Below are positions 16,071 through 26,218 of a DNA stretch of 35,557 nucleotides, piece after piece; within the stretch, counting starts at the first letter, position 1; the number at the start of each line of letters is the position of its first letter. The stretch comes from UBA11373 sp035291545 (GTDB lineage: Bacteria; Actinomycetota; Acidimicrobiia; Spongiisociales; UBA11373). The position numbers were made by a program, and so were the translations under genes. The DNA is taken from contig DATDRW010000103.1 in the NCBI GenBank assembly GCA_035291545.1, positions 1 through 35,557 of the forward strand, given 5' to 3'. The notes below the pieces were generated by a model. It was not told the origin of the DNA and searched no databases. It saw only the letters and a list, made by a program, of their open reading frames with translations.

Positions 16071-16898
16071 ATGGAGACCGTCGCCCGGGAGGCGTGGCGC
16101 TCGGCCCTCGAGGCATGGGCGATCCCACAGCGGCTCATCGATGCCGCCGGCGTCGATCCCCACCGGTGGCACCCCGAGTTCTGGGACCGGATGCGCCGCG
16201 CCGAGGCGGCATGGATCGGTGACTCGCCCACCGTCGCCAAAGTCGAGGAGCTCAGTCACGGCGGCAGCGTGCTCGACGTGGGTGCCGGCACCGGGCGGCT
16301 GGCGATCCCCCTGGCAGCCCGGGGACATCGCGTCACGACGGTGGAGCGCGACCCCGAGATGGCACGGTCCCTCTCCGAGGAGGCCGAGCGTGCCGGTGTG
16401 GTGATAACCCAGATCGTGGGCGCGTGGCCGATCGTCGCCGGCAACACCGGGGTGCACGACGTCGTGCTTTCGACGCACGTCGTCTACGACGTTCCCGGGA
16501 TCGGGGGGTTCGTTGCGGCGATGCAGGACGCCTCCCGCCGCGGCGTCGTCGTGGAGATGACCGCGCGACACCCGTGGAGTCCGCTCTATCGCTACTTCCG
16601 GGCGCTGCACGGTCTCGAGAGGCCCGCTCGTCCGACGGTGGAGGACTTTGCCAGCGTCGTCGAGGAGGTGGTCGGCGTGACCCCCGCGCAGCAGCGGTGG
16701 AGTTCCCCCACCGGACTGCGCTTCACCGACATGCAGGAACTGCTCACCTTCTACCGGCGGCGGCTGCTCGTGCCGCCGGTGCGCTCGATGGAGGCGGCGG
16801 CGTTGCTCGAACCCGACGTCCGCCGCACCGACGACGGATGGCTGGTCCTGGGGCCGGTGGAGCGTGAAGTGGTCACGGTGTGGTGGAGGAAGCGATGA
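16071..16898 (+). CDS. Class I SAM-dependent methyltransferase
   Basis: The protein has 275 aa. The SAM-binding motif I is DVGAGTG at 69-75, followed by an acidic residue at the end of strand 2 (TTVERD). A long N-terminal helix region (1-60) and a C-terminal region of about 100 residues are less typical. The substrate cannot be told. It is a stand-alone gene with a possible leaderless promoter, and its stop is followed immediately by a heptad-repeat island. Confidence 0.8.
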   Translation: METVAREAWRSALEAWAIPQRLIDAAGVDPHRWHPEFWDRMRRAEAAWIGDSPTVAKVEELSHGGSVLDVGAGTGRLAIPLAARGHRVTTVERDPEMARSLSEEAERAGVVITQIVGAWPIVAGNTGVHDVVLSTHVVYDVPGIGGFVAAMQDASRRGVVVEMTARHPWSPLYRYFRALHGLERPARPTVEDFASVVEEVVGVTPAQQRWSSPTGLRFTDMQELLTFYRRRLLVPPVRSMEAAALLEPDVRRTDDGWLVLGPVEREVVTVWWRKR

Positions 16899-16900
16899 GT

Positions 16901-16963
16901 GATTGCAGATTGCAGATTCTGCTCTCTGCTCTCTGCTGTCTGCCATCTGCTATCTGCCGTCTG
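16901..16963. repeat. Heptad-repeat island 5 (nine continuous units)
   Basis: Nine 7-bp units run without a break: GATTGCA, GATTGCA, GATTCTG, CTCTCTG, CTCTCTG, CTGTCTG, CCATCTG, CTATCTG, CCGTCTG. The first type changes into the second within one unit (GATTCTG). The unit types are the same as in the island at 10193, but here there is no core between them. The island lies between two convergent genes. Confidence 0.88.
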
Positions 16964-16969
16964 AGAGGA

Positions 16970-17650
16970 TCACATCGCTCGGCGCGATGATCCCGACGCC
17001 AGGAGCGCTCCCGCCCAGATCAACACCAGACCCGCGAGCAGCGTAGGAGGGAGAGCGTCGGGGCCGCCGAACCGCGACGCGATACCGCCGGCGGCCGGGG
17101 TGAGTCCACCTACGGCGATCAGGACGTTCCCCGCCACCCGCCGCCGGGTGATCCCGCCTCGGCGGCGCATGCGGTTCGCCGACCAGAGTGCCCCGCCGAC
17201 CAGGTAGGTCACCGCGTAGACGTTGAGCACCGGGGTGAAGGCGCGCACCCAGGCCCATGCGATCGAATCCCCGGCGAGGTCCCCCGAGGGCAGGGGGGCA
17301 ACCGGGGACAGCATCAGGGCGCACGCCGCTCCCACCCCGAGCACTGCAACCGAGGAGGCGAGCCGGTCGGCCGTCTCCCGGCGGTGGAGCAGGTAGGCGG
17401 TGCCCTGGGCGAGGAGGGCGCCGCCGAAGATCGCTCCGGCGACGTACCAGATCCGGAACCACACCGGCGTCCATCCGGAGCGCTCCACGACCGCGGCCGC
17501 CAGTGTTCCCAGCCCGTAGGCGACGACGCCGGCAGCCCACCAGATCAGGTGGCGACGGGACCGATCCCGCAGCCAGCGGCGCACGAGATCCGCGGCAAAC
17601 CCGGCGGCGAGCACGCTGGTGGCGACCGAGACGGCGAACATCATCTTCAT
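16970..17650 (-). CDS. Polytopic membrane protein of unknown function
   Basis: The protein has 226 aa and about seven hydrophobic segments (near 1-18, 36-54, 66-86, 96-116, 135-156, 168-186 and 200-218), separated by short Arg-rich loops. No catalytic motif or family is recognised. ATG 17650 overlaps the stop of the upstream DUF402 gene (ATGA), and AGGAGG lies inside the end of that gene, so the pair is translationally coupled. Confidence 0.75.
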   Translation of the reverse strand: MKMMFAVSVATSVLAAGFAADLVRRWLRDRSRRHLIWWAAGVVAYGLGTLAAAVVERSGWTPVWFRIWYVAGAIFGGALLAQGTAYLLHRRETADRLASSVAVLGVGAACALMLSPVAPLPSGDLAGDSIAWAWVRAFTPVLNVYAVTYLVGGALWSANRMRRRGGITRRRVAGNVLIAVGGLTPAAGGIASRFGGPDALPPTLLAGLVLIWAGALLASGSSRRAM

Positions 17651-18168
17651 GGCCTCCTGAGGGCGATGGCCCGCTGGAGATACTCGAGGCCCACCCGGTC
17701 GAACGGTTCCTCCCGGCCGGAGACACGGGAGAGAAGCAGGTCGGCTGAGCGGCGGGCGGAGGCGACGATGTCCGGTGGGTATCCGAATGTGGCGGTGTGT
17801 CCGATGAATTCGTCTTCGTCCCGGATGGAGCATTCGCCGGCGCGGGTGCGGACCACATCGAGATCGAGGTCGACCATCGTCACCCGGCGGGGCTCCCACC
17901 GTGCCGGAGTGGACACGTCGACGTAGACCTCGTAGTGGAAGAGGGAGTCGGGAGCCGGGGCATTCCACACCGCGGTCCACCATTCGCGGCGGGGGATGAG
18001 CAACGCGAAGGCGGGGGAGGTGATGGCAGGCTCCGAGCCTCGTTGCACCGGTGTGCCATCCGGGGCCCCCAGCCACACGCCGTGCTCGTCCTTGCCCAAA
18101 GGCTGCATCGCAAAGTGCCAATGCAGCGAGCCGTCCCACTTGGTGTAGCGGACCAGCACGGTGCCCAT
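17647..18168 (-). CDS. DUF402 family protein, possible nucleoside di/triphosphatase
   Basis: The protein has 173 aa. Family features are the early KWDGSLHWHFAMQPLG segment, REWWTAVWN, YVDVSTPARW, DLDLDVVR and the acidic DEDEF cluster that binds metal. Characterised relatives include a Streptomyces nucleoside di/triphosphate phosphatase, and the fold also occurs in the archaeal FAU-1 ribonuclease family, so the precise substrate is uncertain. I chose ATG 18168, because CACAAT lies 6 nt upstream and the longer GTG start at 18189 would be inside the presumed promoter. Confidence 0.82.
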   Translation of the reverse strand: MGTVLVRYTKWDGSLHWHFAMQPLGKDEHGVWLGAPDGTPVQRGSEPAITSPAFALLIPRREWWTAVWNAPAPDSLFHYEVYVDVSTPARWEPRRVTMVDLDLDVVRTRAGECSIRDEDEFIGHTATFGYPPDIVASARRSADLLLSRVSGREEPFDRVGLEYLQRAIALRRP

Positions 18169-18189
18169 GATCCGATTGTGGCTGAACAC

Positions 18190-18323
18190 GGGGCGAGGGG
18201 CGAGGTGTCAGGTCGGGTCCTTCGAACCCTCCCGCACTTCGCAATTCGCAAAACCGCGGCTACGCGAGTCTTGCGGGCGACGGGCGACGGGCGACGGGCG
18301 TCGGGAAGCGGGCGACGGGCGCC
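18190..18323. repeat. Heptad-repeat island 6 (composite, related to island 4)
   Basis: Three heptad blocks are present. The first is GGGGCGA, GGGGCGA, GGTGTCA, GGTCGGG (18190-18217). The second is CTTCGCA, ATTCGCA (18237-18250). After the core CCGCGGCTACGCGAGTCTTG come seven GGGCGAC-type units (18275-18323), including one degenerate unit GGGAAGC. The second block, core and third block match island 4. The island lies between the DUF402 gene start and the korB stop. Confidence 0.85.
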
Positions 18324-18334
18324 GACCTCCGGAG

Positions 18335-19344
<1,010 letters not shown>

Positions 19345-19348
<4 letters not shown>

Positions 19349-21213
19349 CCGATCATCTCCATCAGCTTGGCTTCGATCTCGCCCGCCTTGAACGGCTGGC
19401 CCTGCACCTTGGCATAACGCACGGCGTCGACCAGATACTCCGCGCGCACCAGGCGCCACAGCTGACCCCGGTTCAATTCGGGGACGAGCACCTTCCGGTA
19501 CCGGCTGAGCGCGTTGCCGAGGTTTTGGGGGAACGGGTTGAGGTGGCGCAGGTGGATCCGGGCCACCTTCAGGCCGCGTCCGCGCACCCGGCGCACCCCG
19601 GCGAGGATCGCCCCGTACGACGACCCCCAACCCAGCACCAGTACCTCGGCACCCTCGTCGGCGTCCACCTCGGCGTCGGGGATGTCGGCGGCGATCCCGG
19701 CGATCTTGCTCTCGCGCAGCAGCGTCATCCGCTCATGGTTGTCGGGGCTGTACGAGATGTTCCCGGTGACGTCCTCCTTCTCCAGCCCGCCGATACGGTG
19801 CTCCAGGCCGGGCGTGCCGGGCACGGCCCACGGCCGGGCAAGGGTCCTGGAGTCGCGCAGGTAGGGGAGGAACGTGGCGTCGGGGCCGTTGGCCCCAATG
19901 GCAAAGGGCACGCTGATGTCGGGCAGGTCGTTGAGATCGGGGAGGCGCCACGGCTCGGCGCTGGTGCCGATGTACCCGTCGGAGAGCAGGATCACCGGTG
20001 TCATGTACTTGAGGGCGATCCGGGCCGCCTCCACGGTGGCCTCGAAGGCGTCGGACGGCGAGGACGCCGACACGATCGGCAGTGGCGACTCGCCGTGGCG
20101 GCCGTACATCGCCATGAGCAGGTCGGCCTGCTCGGTCTTGGTGGGGAGCCCGGTCGAGGGGCCGCCGCGCTGCACGTCGATGATGAGGAGCGGCAGCTCG
20201 GTCATGAGCGCCAGGCTGATCGTTTCGCTCTTGAGGGCGAGGCCGGGACCGCTGGTGGCCGTGACGCCGAGGTGTCCGGCAAAGGCTGCACCCAGGGCGG
20301 CGCCGACCGCAGCGATCTCGTCCTCGGCCTGGAAGGTGCGCACCCCGAAGTTCCGGTGCCGGGCCAGCTCGTGGAGGATGTCGGACGCCGGGGTGATCGG
20401 GTAGGAGGCGTAAAAGACGGGGAGGCGGGCGGCCTGACCGGCGGCGATGATGCCCCACGCCAGGGCCTGATTGCCGGTCACGTTGGTGTAGGTACCCGGC
20501 GGGAGCGGCGCCGGTTGCACGCGATAGGTGTGCCGGAACATCTCGGTGGTTTCCCCGAGGTTGAATCCGGCCCGGAACGCCAGCTCGTTGGCGGCCTTGA
20601 CCAGGGGTTCGGCAGCGAACTTGTCGGCGATCCACTCCAGCGTGGGTTCGAGTGGACGCTGGAACATCCAGGTCATCAGACCGACGGCGAAGAAGTTCTT
20701 GGAGCGGAGGGCGTCGCGCCCCTTGACCCCGGATCCCTCGAGCGCCGTCTTGGTGAGCTCCTCCATCGGCACCTTGAGCACGCGATAGGCATCGAGGGAT
20801 CCGTCGTCGAGGGGATTCACCTCGTATCCGGCGCGGGTGAGGTTGCGCTCGTCGAAGGCATCTGTGTTGATCACGATGATCCCGGCGGGGGCGAGGTCGG
20901 AGAGGTTCGCCTTGAGCGCCGCGGGGTTCATGGCGACCAGTACGTCGGGTTGGTCACCCGGGGTGAGGATGTCGCGGTCGGCGATGTGCACCTGGAACGA
21001 CGACACCCCGGGCAGGGTTCCGGCCGGGGCGCGGATTTCGGCGGGGAAATTGGGGAACGTGCTCAGGTCGTTGCCGAAGATGGCGGAGGCGTCGGTGAAC
21101 CGTGCTCCGGCCAGCTGCATACCGTCGCCCGAGTCGCCGGCGAAGCGGATGGCGACGGTGTGGACCTGCTCGGTCTCGTGCTCTGGATTGTCGATCGTGG
21201 GCGCTTCGGACAC
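19345..21213 (-). CDS. korA: 2-oxoacid:ferredoxin oxidoreductase, fused gamma-alpha subunit (KorA-type)
   Basis: The protein has 622 aa. The N-terminal gamma domain (about 15-200) contains FAGDSGDGMQLAG. The alpha pyrimidine-binding domain (about 235-480) contains YPITPASDI, the AEDEIAAVGAALGAAFAG segment and TSGPGLALKSE. A C-terminal domain II follows. This fused gamma-alpha layout is the one found in actinobacterial 2-oxoglutarate oxidoreductase. GTG 21213 is preceded by AAGGAG. A minus-strand TACAAT about 95 bp upstream may be the promoter of korAB. Confidence 0.93.
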
Positions 21214-21308
21214 GCTCCATCACTCCTTGAAGGGGAACGAACTAGCCCCGGTCGACCCCCGAGGGGCCGGTGTCGACTTCCCCGTCATCGGGAGGCGCGA
21301 CGCCAGAC

Positions 21309-21314
21309 ATTGTA
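21309..21314 (-). promoter_or_regulatory. Candidate -10 box of korAB
   Basis: On the minus strand TACAAT is the best -10 match in the 120-bp gap between the amidase stop and korA. CTGATC 17 bp further upstream is a poor -35 match. Confidence 0.4.
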
Positions 21315-21333
21315 CGACTCCGCCGAGCCCTGA

Positions 21334-22695
21334 TCAGCGGGGCGGCGTGAAGCCGACGAGGCCGGCCGCCTCCAGGGCGAGACCTGCTGCCAGCAACCGG
21401 TCTTCGGCAAACCAGGGGCCGATCAGTTGCACCGACACCGGCGGTCCTTCCACCGCCGTGCCGGCGAGGGGGAGGGCGATGGCGGGGACTCCCGCCTGGT
21501 TGACCAGCGCGGTGAACCAGGAGAGGGCGGGGCGATGCGGTTCTGGGCCGGCGCCCGCCGCGACGAGGTCCGAGCCGATCTCTTTGCGCAGGGTCGCCGT
21601 CGTCGGGGTGACCAGCAGGTCGACCTCGGCGAACACCCGCTCGAATGCCAACCGCAGCGCGTCGCGCCAAGCCAGAGCCGCGGTGATGGCGTCGGTGCCG
21701 TGCTCCAGGTCGGCCAGCATTCGGTCCCTGATGGCGGCGCCGTACCGTGACGGGTCGGCGCGAATCCATTCCCGGTGCACCGTGGCCACCTCGGCGTAGG
21801 TCGCCCGGGGGAGGGATGCCGGATCGAGAGCCGGCGCCGGTATCAGGACGACCACGGCGCCCGCCCGCCCGAGTGCGCCGAGGAATCCGGCGAACCCCTC
21901 GGCGATACGAGGTGCGAGGGGACGGTCCACCCACGGGTGCGGCACCCCCACCCGGAGACGGCCCAGGTCGGCCGGCCCCGTCGGCAGGGTCACGGGGCGC
22001 GGGGTGGACCAGGGGTCCTCGGGGTCGTCGCCTGCGATGACCGCGTAGACGGCGGCGGCGTCGGCCACGGTCGTAGTGATCGGCCCGACGGTGTCGAGGG
22101 AGGGGGCGAGGGGGAACACCCCGGTGAGCGGCACCCGGCCGTGCGTCACCTTTAGCCCGACACAGCCGCACAACGCCGCGGGCACCCGCACCGATCCGCC
22201 GGTGTCGGTCCCAAGGGCGGCGGGGACGATTCCGGCGGCCACTGCCACCGCTGATCCTCCCGATGATCCCCCCGGCGAGGTGGCCGGGTCCCACGGATTG
22301 CGGACCGGTCCGAACCAGTCGTTCTCCGAAGAGAACCCGAAGGCGAACTCGTGCAGGCCGGTGCGGCCGACGACGACTGCCCCGGCGGCCTCGAGCCGGG
22401 ACACCACGGTCGCCGATCGGGAGGCCGTGTTCCGGTAGAACGAGGAACCGGCGGTCGTGGTGCGACCGGCGTGGTCGATGATGTCCTTGAGGGCGATCGG
22501 GACCCCGGCGAGTGGCCCGGGATCGGCGCCCGCAGCCACGGCGGCGTCGATGCCCGAGGCGCGGCTCAGGGCGCCGTCGTCGCTCGCGGTGAAGGCGTTG
22601 TGGGGATCGGCAGCGATCCGGCGGAGGGCGAGCGCTGCCTCGGCACGGGCTGAGTCGCCGGAGCGCACCCGGGCGACGATCTGGGCGACGGTCAC
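21334..22695 (-). CDS. Amidase-signature family hydrolase
   Basis: The protein has 453 aa and an amidase-signature fold. The catalytic triad is complete: K70 in PIALKD, S144 in PGGSSGGS and the nucleophile S168 in GTDTGGS. Family members include GatA and broad amide hydrolases. No GatB or GatC gene is near, and the C-terminal half is not typical of GatA, so a catabolic or detoxifying amidase is more likely. The GTG start overlaps the DUF3048 stop by 4 bp (GTGA), so the two are co-translated. Confidence 0.88.
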   Translation of the reverse strand: MTVAQIVARVRSGDSARAEAALALRRIAADPHNAFTASDDGALSRASGIDAAVAAGADPGPLAGVPIALKDIIDHAGRTTTAGSSFYRNTASRSATVVSRLEAAGAVVVGRTGLHEFAFGFSSENDWFGPVRNPWDPATSPGGSSGGSAVAVAAGIVPAALGTDTGGSVRVPAALCGCVGLKVTHGRVPLTGVFPLAPSLDTVGPITTTVADAAAVYAVIAGDDPEDPWSTPRPVTLPTGPADLGRLRVGVPHPWVDRPLAPRIAEGFAGFLGALGRAGAVVVLIPAPALDPASLPRATYAEVATVHREWIRADPSRYGAAIRDRMLADLEHGTDAITAALAWRDALRLAFERVFAEVDLLVTPTTATLRKEIGSDLVAAGAGPEPHRPALSWFTALVNQAGVPAIALPLAGTAVEGPPVSVQLIGPWFAEDRLLAAGLALEAAGLVGFTPPR

Positions 22696-23783
22696 GAAAT
22701 CGTGATCGTCCGGTCGCTGGGGAAGATCGACACCCACGGGATGCCGGCGGGTACGACTGCCTCGCTCCCGTCGGGGTTCAGCAGCCGGAATTGGTCGGTG
22801 ATCTCCTCGCGCTCCCACGTGCCGGTCCAGACCCCACCCCGTGAGATCACCCACGCGTTGCCGTGCCCGGTGGTCTCCGTCGCCGGCACGGGTGTGCCGT
22901 CGATGAGGGGAGACGCGGTGTACTCGCGTCCGGTGAGGATCACGAGCACATCGGCCGACACCTGCCCGGTCTCACCCGATTCGGTGACGTACACGTGGGG
23001 AGTGGTGCCGTACCACCGGGTGTAGCGCCCGTCCTCATATCGCCAGGTGACGACGGACTGTTGGCTCCAGGAGAGCACAACCGTCGTGGCGGGTGTTTCC
23101 GGAATGCGCCACTCGCCGACCCGGTAGAGCCACTGTGGGGGATCGTCCGAGTACGCCCGGGCATCCGCGGTCTGTCGGACACGATCGGTGTTCGCGTAGA
23201 GATTGTGCGGTGCGGCGCGCTGCGATGTTCGAAAGAGACCGAGGGTGCCCTCGCCGATCAGCTTGACCCCCCGGCTCACGGTGAGACTCTGCACCCACGG
23301 CTGGCCTCCGGACATGGCGAGTGGTGCAGGGATCGCGGGAATGATCGTCGAGTCGGTCGGACGAATCGACCGCACCGGTCCGAGATACTCGGAGTCGTTG
23401 TCGTGGAACACCGCAATGAACCTGGTGAATCCTGCCTCGACGAGGAGCTCGATGACAGCATCCGCCTCTTGGAGACCGGATTGGGGTCGGGCATCGGGAT
23501 GGTTGTCGATCTTGACGGCAATGGCCCGGCGATCGAGGTCCGTCTCGAGGTCCGGTCGCAGACCGTTGACCGGTGAGCGGAAGCCTTCCGGGAGGAGTGT
23601 GATCAGCGTGGGGTCGGCTGTTGTGGTCGTCGCCAGCGAGGTCGACGTGCTCGTGGTGGCAGCCGTCGTGGTGGTGGATGCGGTTGTGGTCGTAGCCGCA
23701 GTGGTGGTCGTGGTCTCCGCCGTCTCCGAGCACGATGCCGCGAGGAGAAGCAGCCCGGAGAAGATGGTCGTTCGTCGCAGCAT
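22692..23783 (-). CDS. DUF3048 (YerB-like) lipoprotein
   Basis: The protein has 363 aa. The lipobox LAASC puts the lipidated Cys at residue 18. A Thr/Ala linker (20-57), almost free of other residues, leads to the DUF3048 domain. Recognisable segments are PVNG, RAIAVKIDNHPDARPQSGL, ADAVIELLVEAGFTRF, LGPVRSIRPTD and the C-terminal EREEITDQF. The family is extracytoplasmic with unknown function. The linker is encoded by imperfect GTGGT repeats at about 23610-23730. Minus-strand TAACCT (23794-23799) is 10 nt before the start. Confidence 0.87.
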   Translation of the reverse strand: MLRRTTIFSGLLLLAASCSETAETTTTTAATTTTASTTTTAATTSTSTSLATTTTADPTLITLLPEGFRSPVNGLRPDLETDLDRRAIAVKIDNHPDARPQSGLQEADAVIELLVEAGFTRFIAVFHDNDSEYLGPVRSIRPTDSTIIPAIPAPLAMSGGQPWVQSLTVSRGVKLIGEGTLGLFRTSQRAAPHNLYANTDRVRQTADARAYSDDPPQWLYRVGEWRIPETPATTVVLSWSQQSVVTWRYEDGRYTRWYGTTPHVYVTESGETGQVSADVLVILTGREYTASPLIDGTPVPATETTGHGNAWVISRGGVWTGTWEREEITDQFRLLNPDGSEAVVPAGIPWVSIFPSDRTITIS

Positions 23784-23796
23784 GATCGGCCGCAGG

Positions 23797-26124
23797 TTAG
23801 CCAGGCCCGGGATCAGCGGTCCCCGCCGGGACGAGGAGCAACGTGTGGCGGGTGGTCCGTCTCACCTCGGTTTCAGTAGTGGCGATGGTGAGCCCGTCGC
23901 CGCGGCGCCACAGGCCCAACTGGTCGGCGTAGTGACGAGAGAACGGGTTGCCGGATTGCCCACCGGGCAGGGCGAAACGGGCGTGCTCCCACGCGCCGAC
24001 CTCGACGGCGAAGCGGAGGGAGGCGATGGCGAAGTCGGGGTTGCCGAGGGGGTCGAGCGGGACCACCGGGGCCGGGTTGATCGTGTTGGCGTCCCCGCCG
24101 TGGGGAAACGGACCGAGGTCGTAGACCCGGGCCAGCGGGCGCCGCACGCCGAGGGGATGGCGCAGGCGCAGCGGTCTCACCCCACCCCACGACCACCCCT
24201 GCGGATCGGCACCCGCCCGGGCGGAGAGGGTTGCCGCTGCGTTGCGCACAGACGCCCGGATCGCGTCGTCCCATCCCTCGGCGAACCACCCGGATGGCCG
24301 GGTGCGGAGCAGCGAGGCGAGGTGGGAGACGCGGCGTACCGCCAGGCCGTTGAAGGGGACCAGGGGGGTGAACCCCGCCCCCAGGGCGAAGCGCGCGGAA
24401 TGCGGCGCTCGGGTCTCGGCCACCCGGCGGGAGAGGTCGGTCACGAAGAGCTCGAAGACGGCGGCGCCCGCCGAGTCCGCGGCGACGTTGCCGTCCCACG
24501 ACCGGAGCAGGCCTGCCGCCGGAGATGGGTCGTCCGCCAATGCGCCGATGACGGTCGCCCGCATCTCCCGCCACGGCAGGGACTGTTGGTCGAGTTGCAT
24601 GCGCAGTGCCGCGGCCACGTCCCAGTCGCGGCGTCCCGCCAGCAGCTCGGAGATCCGGGCCACCCGGTAGCCGTCGAGGAAGTCACTCCCCAGGTACCGG
24701 TTCGTGCTGGGAAGGTTGTTGGCGGTGGCCACGAACCCGATCGCGGGGTTCTGGATGTGCGGTAGTTCGGCCGTGGTGATCCGCTCCGGCAGCCAGGCGG
24801 TTTTTGGATCCGAGGCGTCCTGCGGGATCGTCCCCCCACCCCTGCCCCGCACCGGCGCCTCGCCGATCAGCTGCCATCCGACGCCGTTTTCATCGGCGTA
24901 GCCGACATTGAGCGGCACCGCCGGCCACTCGCGGAAGAGTGTGCGGAGCTCGTCGAACGACCGGACCCGGCCCAGATGGAGGAATGCTCCGAGCGCGGCG
25001 GGGCGGAGCCACGTCGCCGACATGGAGAGAGCGCCGAACGGACCGTCGAATGCCGGACCGACGATCGGTCCGCGATCGGTGATCAGCACGTCCAGCGTTT
25101 CCGCGGTTCCACCCCTGACCGCGATCGTCTCGGTGTGAATCTCACAGGGGACGTACCCGGATCCCCGCCGCACGGCCGTCCCGCCCGTGGCGACGTCCTC
25201 GACGAACAGGTCCGTGTTGTCGATCAGACCGGCGGTGATCCCCCAGGCGGCGTGCTCGTTGTGCCCGGCGCCGATGAGCGGGGTTGCCGGCACCGCGGCG
25301 CCGGTGAGGCTCCATTCCGGCGTGGTCACCCGGGCGAGGTACCAGTGCGGGGGAAGGACCGGGGCGAGGTGGGGATCGTTGGCGAGCACCGGTCTGCCGC
25401 TGCGGGTACGGGTCCCGGCGATCGCCCAGTTGTTCGAGCCTCCACCGGGGGAAAACAGATGGTGGGCGGCGGCGAGGTCCCCGGCGAGCGCGTCGACCAC
25501 CCGCACCGCCTCGGCGCCGGGGCGATCGGACGCAGGGTGGTGGCTCAGGTACGGCGGATGGAGGTCGGCGACCGCCCCGGGGCCGTCGAGAGCCAGCATC
25601 CGCAGGCGGGCGAGTTCGACGTCCCAGTTGGAGGCGAGGGCAAAGGCCTGCACCGCCAGGAACCCGAGGGAGTCGGCGGCGGTGAACTGCGACGGCCTTG
25701 CCCGAAGGAGCATGAACTCGTGGCTGCGGGATCCGCCTCCTGCCGTCATACCGGCATTCACCCCGGCGGCGAACGCCTCGAGGACTTGGCGGTCGACAGG
25801 GTCCAGGGCTTCGGCGGCGGCGGCCCCGTAGCGGGCGAAGCCGACCCGCCGCGACAGGCGGTCGATCTTGACCCCGTCGCCGCCGACGAGGGCCGCCAGC
25901 GTGCCCCGCACGACGCGTACCCGGGTCTCGATCTGAAAGGCGCGATCCTGCCCCTGGCAGAAGCCGAGGCCGAACCACGCATCCCGATCCGAGGCTGCGG
26001 TGATGTTCGGGACGCCAAACCGGTCGCGGCGAATCTCGACGGCGGCGGCGACACCGGCGGGGACCGAGCCGTCCATCCGGGGGAGGCGTCTCCCGGCAAG
26101 CCGGAGCAGGGAGCGGACGATCAC
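23797..26124 (-). CDS. Penicillin acylase-family N-terminal nucleophile hydrolase
   Basis: The protein has 775 aa. The family makes an inactive precursor that cuts itself into alpha and beta chains, and the new N-terminal Ser of the beta chain is the nucleophile. Here that is S230 in GGGSNNWAIAG, with the alpha chain segment RDRFGVPNITAASDRDAWFGLGFCQGQDR at its start. Further family parts are VLANDPHL, PTPLIGAGHNEHAAWGITAG-like sequence and PTAENPA-like FVATANNLP. Known substrates are beta-lactams, acyl-homoserine lactones and aculeacins; this one cannot be told. The N-terminus has no convincing signal peptide, unlike most relatives. Confidence 0.88.
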   Translation of the reverse strand: MIVRSLLRLAGRRLPRMDGSVPAGVAAAVEIRRDRFGVPNITAASDRDAWFGLGFCQGQDRAFQIETRVRVVRGTLAALVGGDGVKIDRLSRRVGFARYGAAAAEALDPVDRQVLEAFAAGVNAGMTAGGGSRSHEFMLLRARPSQFTAADSLGFLAVQAFALASNWDVELARLRMLALDGPGAVADLHPPYLSHHPASDRPGAEAVRVVDALAGDLAAAHHLFSPGGGSNNWAIAGTRTRSGRPVLANDPHLAPVLPPHWYLARVTTPEWSLTGAAVPATPLIGAGHNEHAAWGITAGLIDNTDLFVEDVATGGTAVRRGSGYVPCEIHTETIAVRGGTAETLDVLITDRGPIVGPAFDGPFGALSMSATWLRPAALGAFLHLGRVRSFDELRTLFREWPAVPLNVGYADENGVGWQLIGEAPVRGRGGGTIPQDASDPKTAWLPERITTAELPHIQNPAIGFVATANNLPSTNRYLGSDFLDGYRVARISELLAGRRDWDVAAALRMQLDQQSLPWREMRATVIGALADDPSPAAGLLRSWDGNVAADSAGAAVFELFVTDLSRRVAETRAPHSARFALGAGFTPLVPFNGLAVRRVSHLASLLRTRPSGWFAEGWDDAIRASVRNAAATLSARAGADPQGWSWGGVRPLRLRHPLGVRRPLARVYDLGPFPHGGDANTINPAPVVPLDPLGNPDFAIASLRFAVEVGAWEHARFALPGGQSGNPFSRHYADQLGLWRRGDGLTIATTETEVRRTTRHTLLLVPAGTADPGPG

Positions 26125-26130
26125 CCGGCG

Positions 26131-26136
26131 ATGCTA
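26131..26136 (-). promoter_or_regulatory. Candidate leaderless -10 box
   Basis: Minus-strand TAGCAT ends 6 nt before GTG 26124. Confidence 0.4.
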
Positions 26137-26151
26137 GGAGCGCCGTTTTTC

Positions 26152-26218
26152 CCCCCGGAGGGGGCGAGGGGGGTGCGGCCACTTCCTCTCCGGGGGAGGA
26201 AACTCGAGGCTCGCCCCC
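26152..26218. repeat. Nested inverted-repeat element between sodX and the acylase gene
   Basis: GGGGGCGAG (26160-26168) and CTCGCCCCC (26210-26218) are a perfect 9-bp inverted repeat. Inside it TTCCTC (26183-26188) and GAGGAA (26196-26201) form a second hairpin. A third C-run/G-run hairpin lies at 26152-26164. It could act as a terminator for sodX, though no T-tract follows, or be a small repeated element. Confidence 0.5.

Noticed and set aside
10193..18323. Heptad islands as CRISPR arrays
   Set aside because: The unit is 7 bp with no spacers, and no cas genes are present.
21249..21311. 22-codon minus-strand open frame upstream of korA as a leader peptide
   Set aside because: Its ATG overlaps the predicted TACAAT -10 box, so it would precede the transcription start; no Shine-Dalgarno is seen.
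21334..22695. Amidase gene as gatA of the Asp/Glu-tRNA amidotransferase
   Set aside because: There is no gatB or gatC beside it, and the C-terminal half does not read as GatA.
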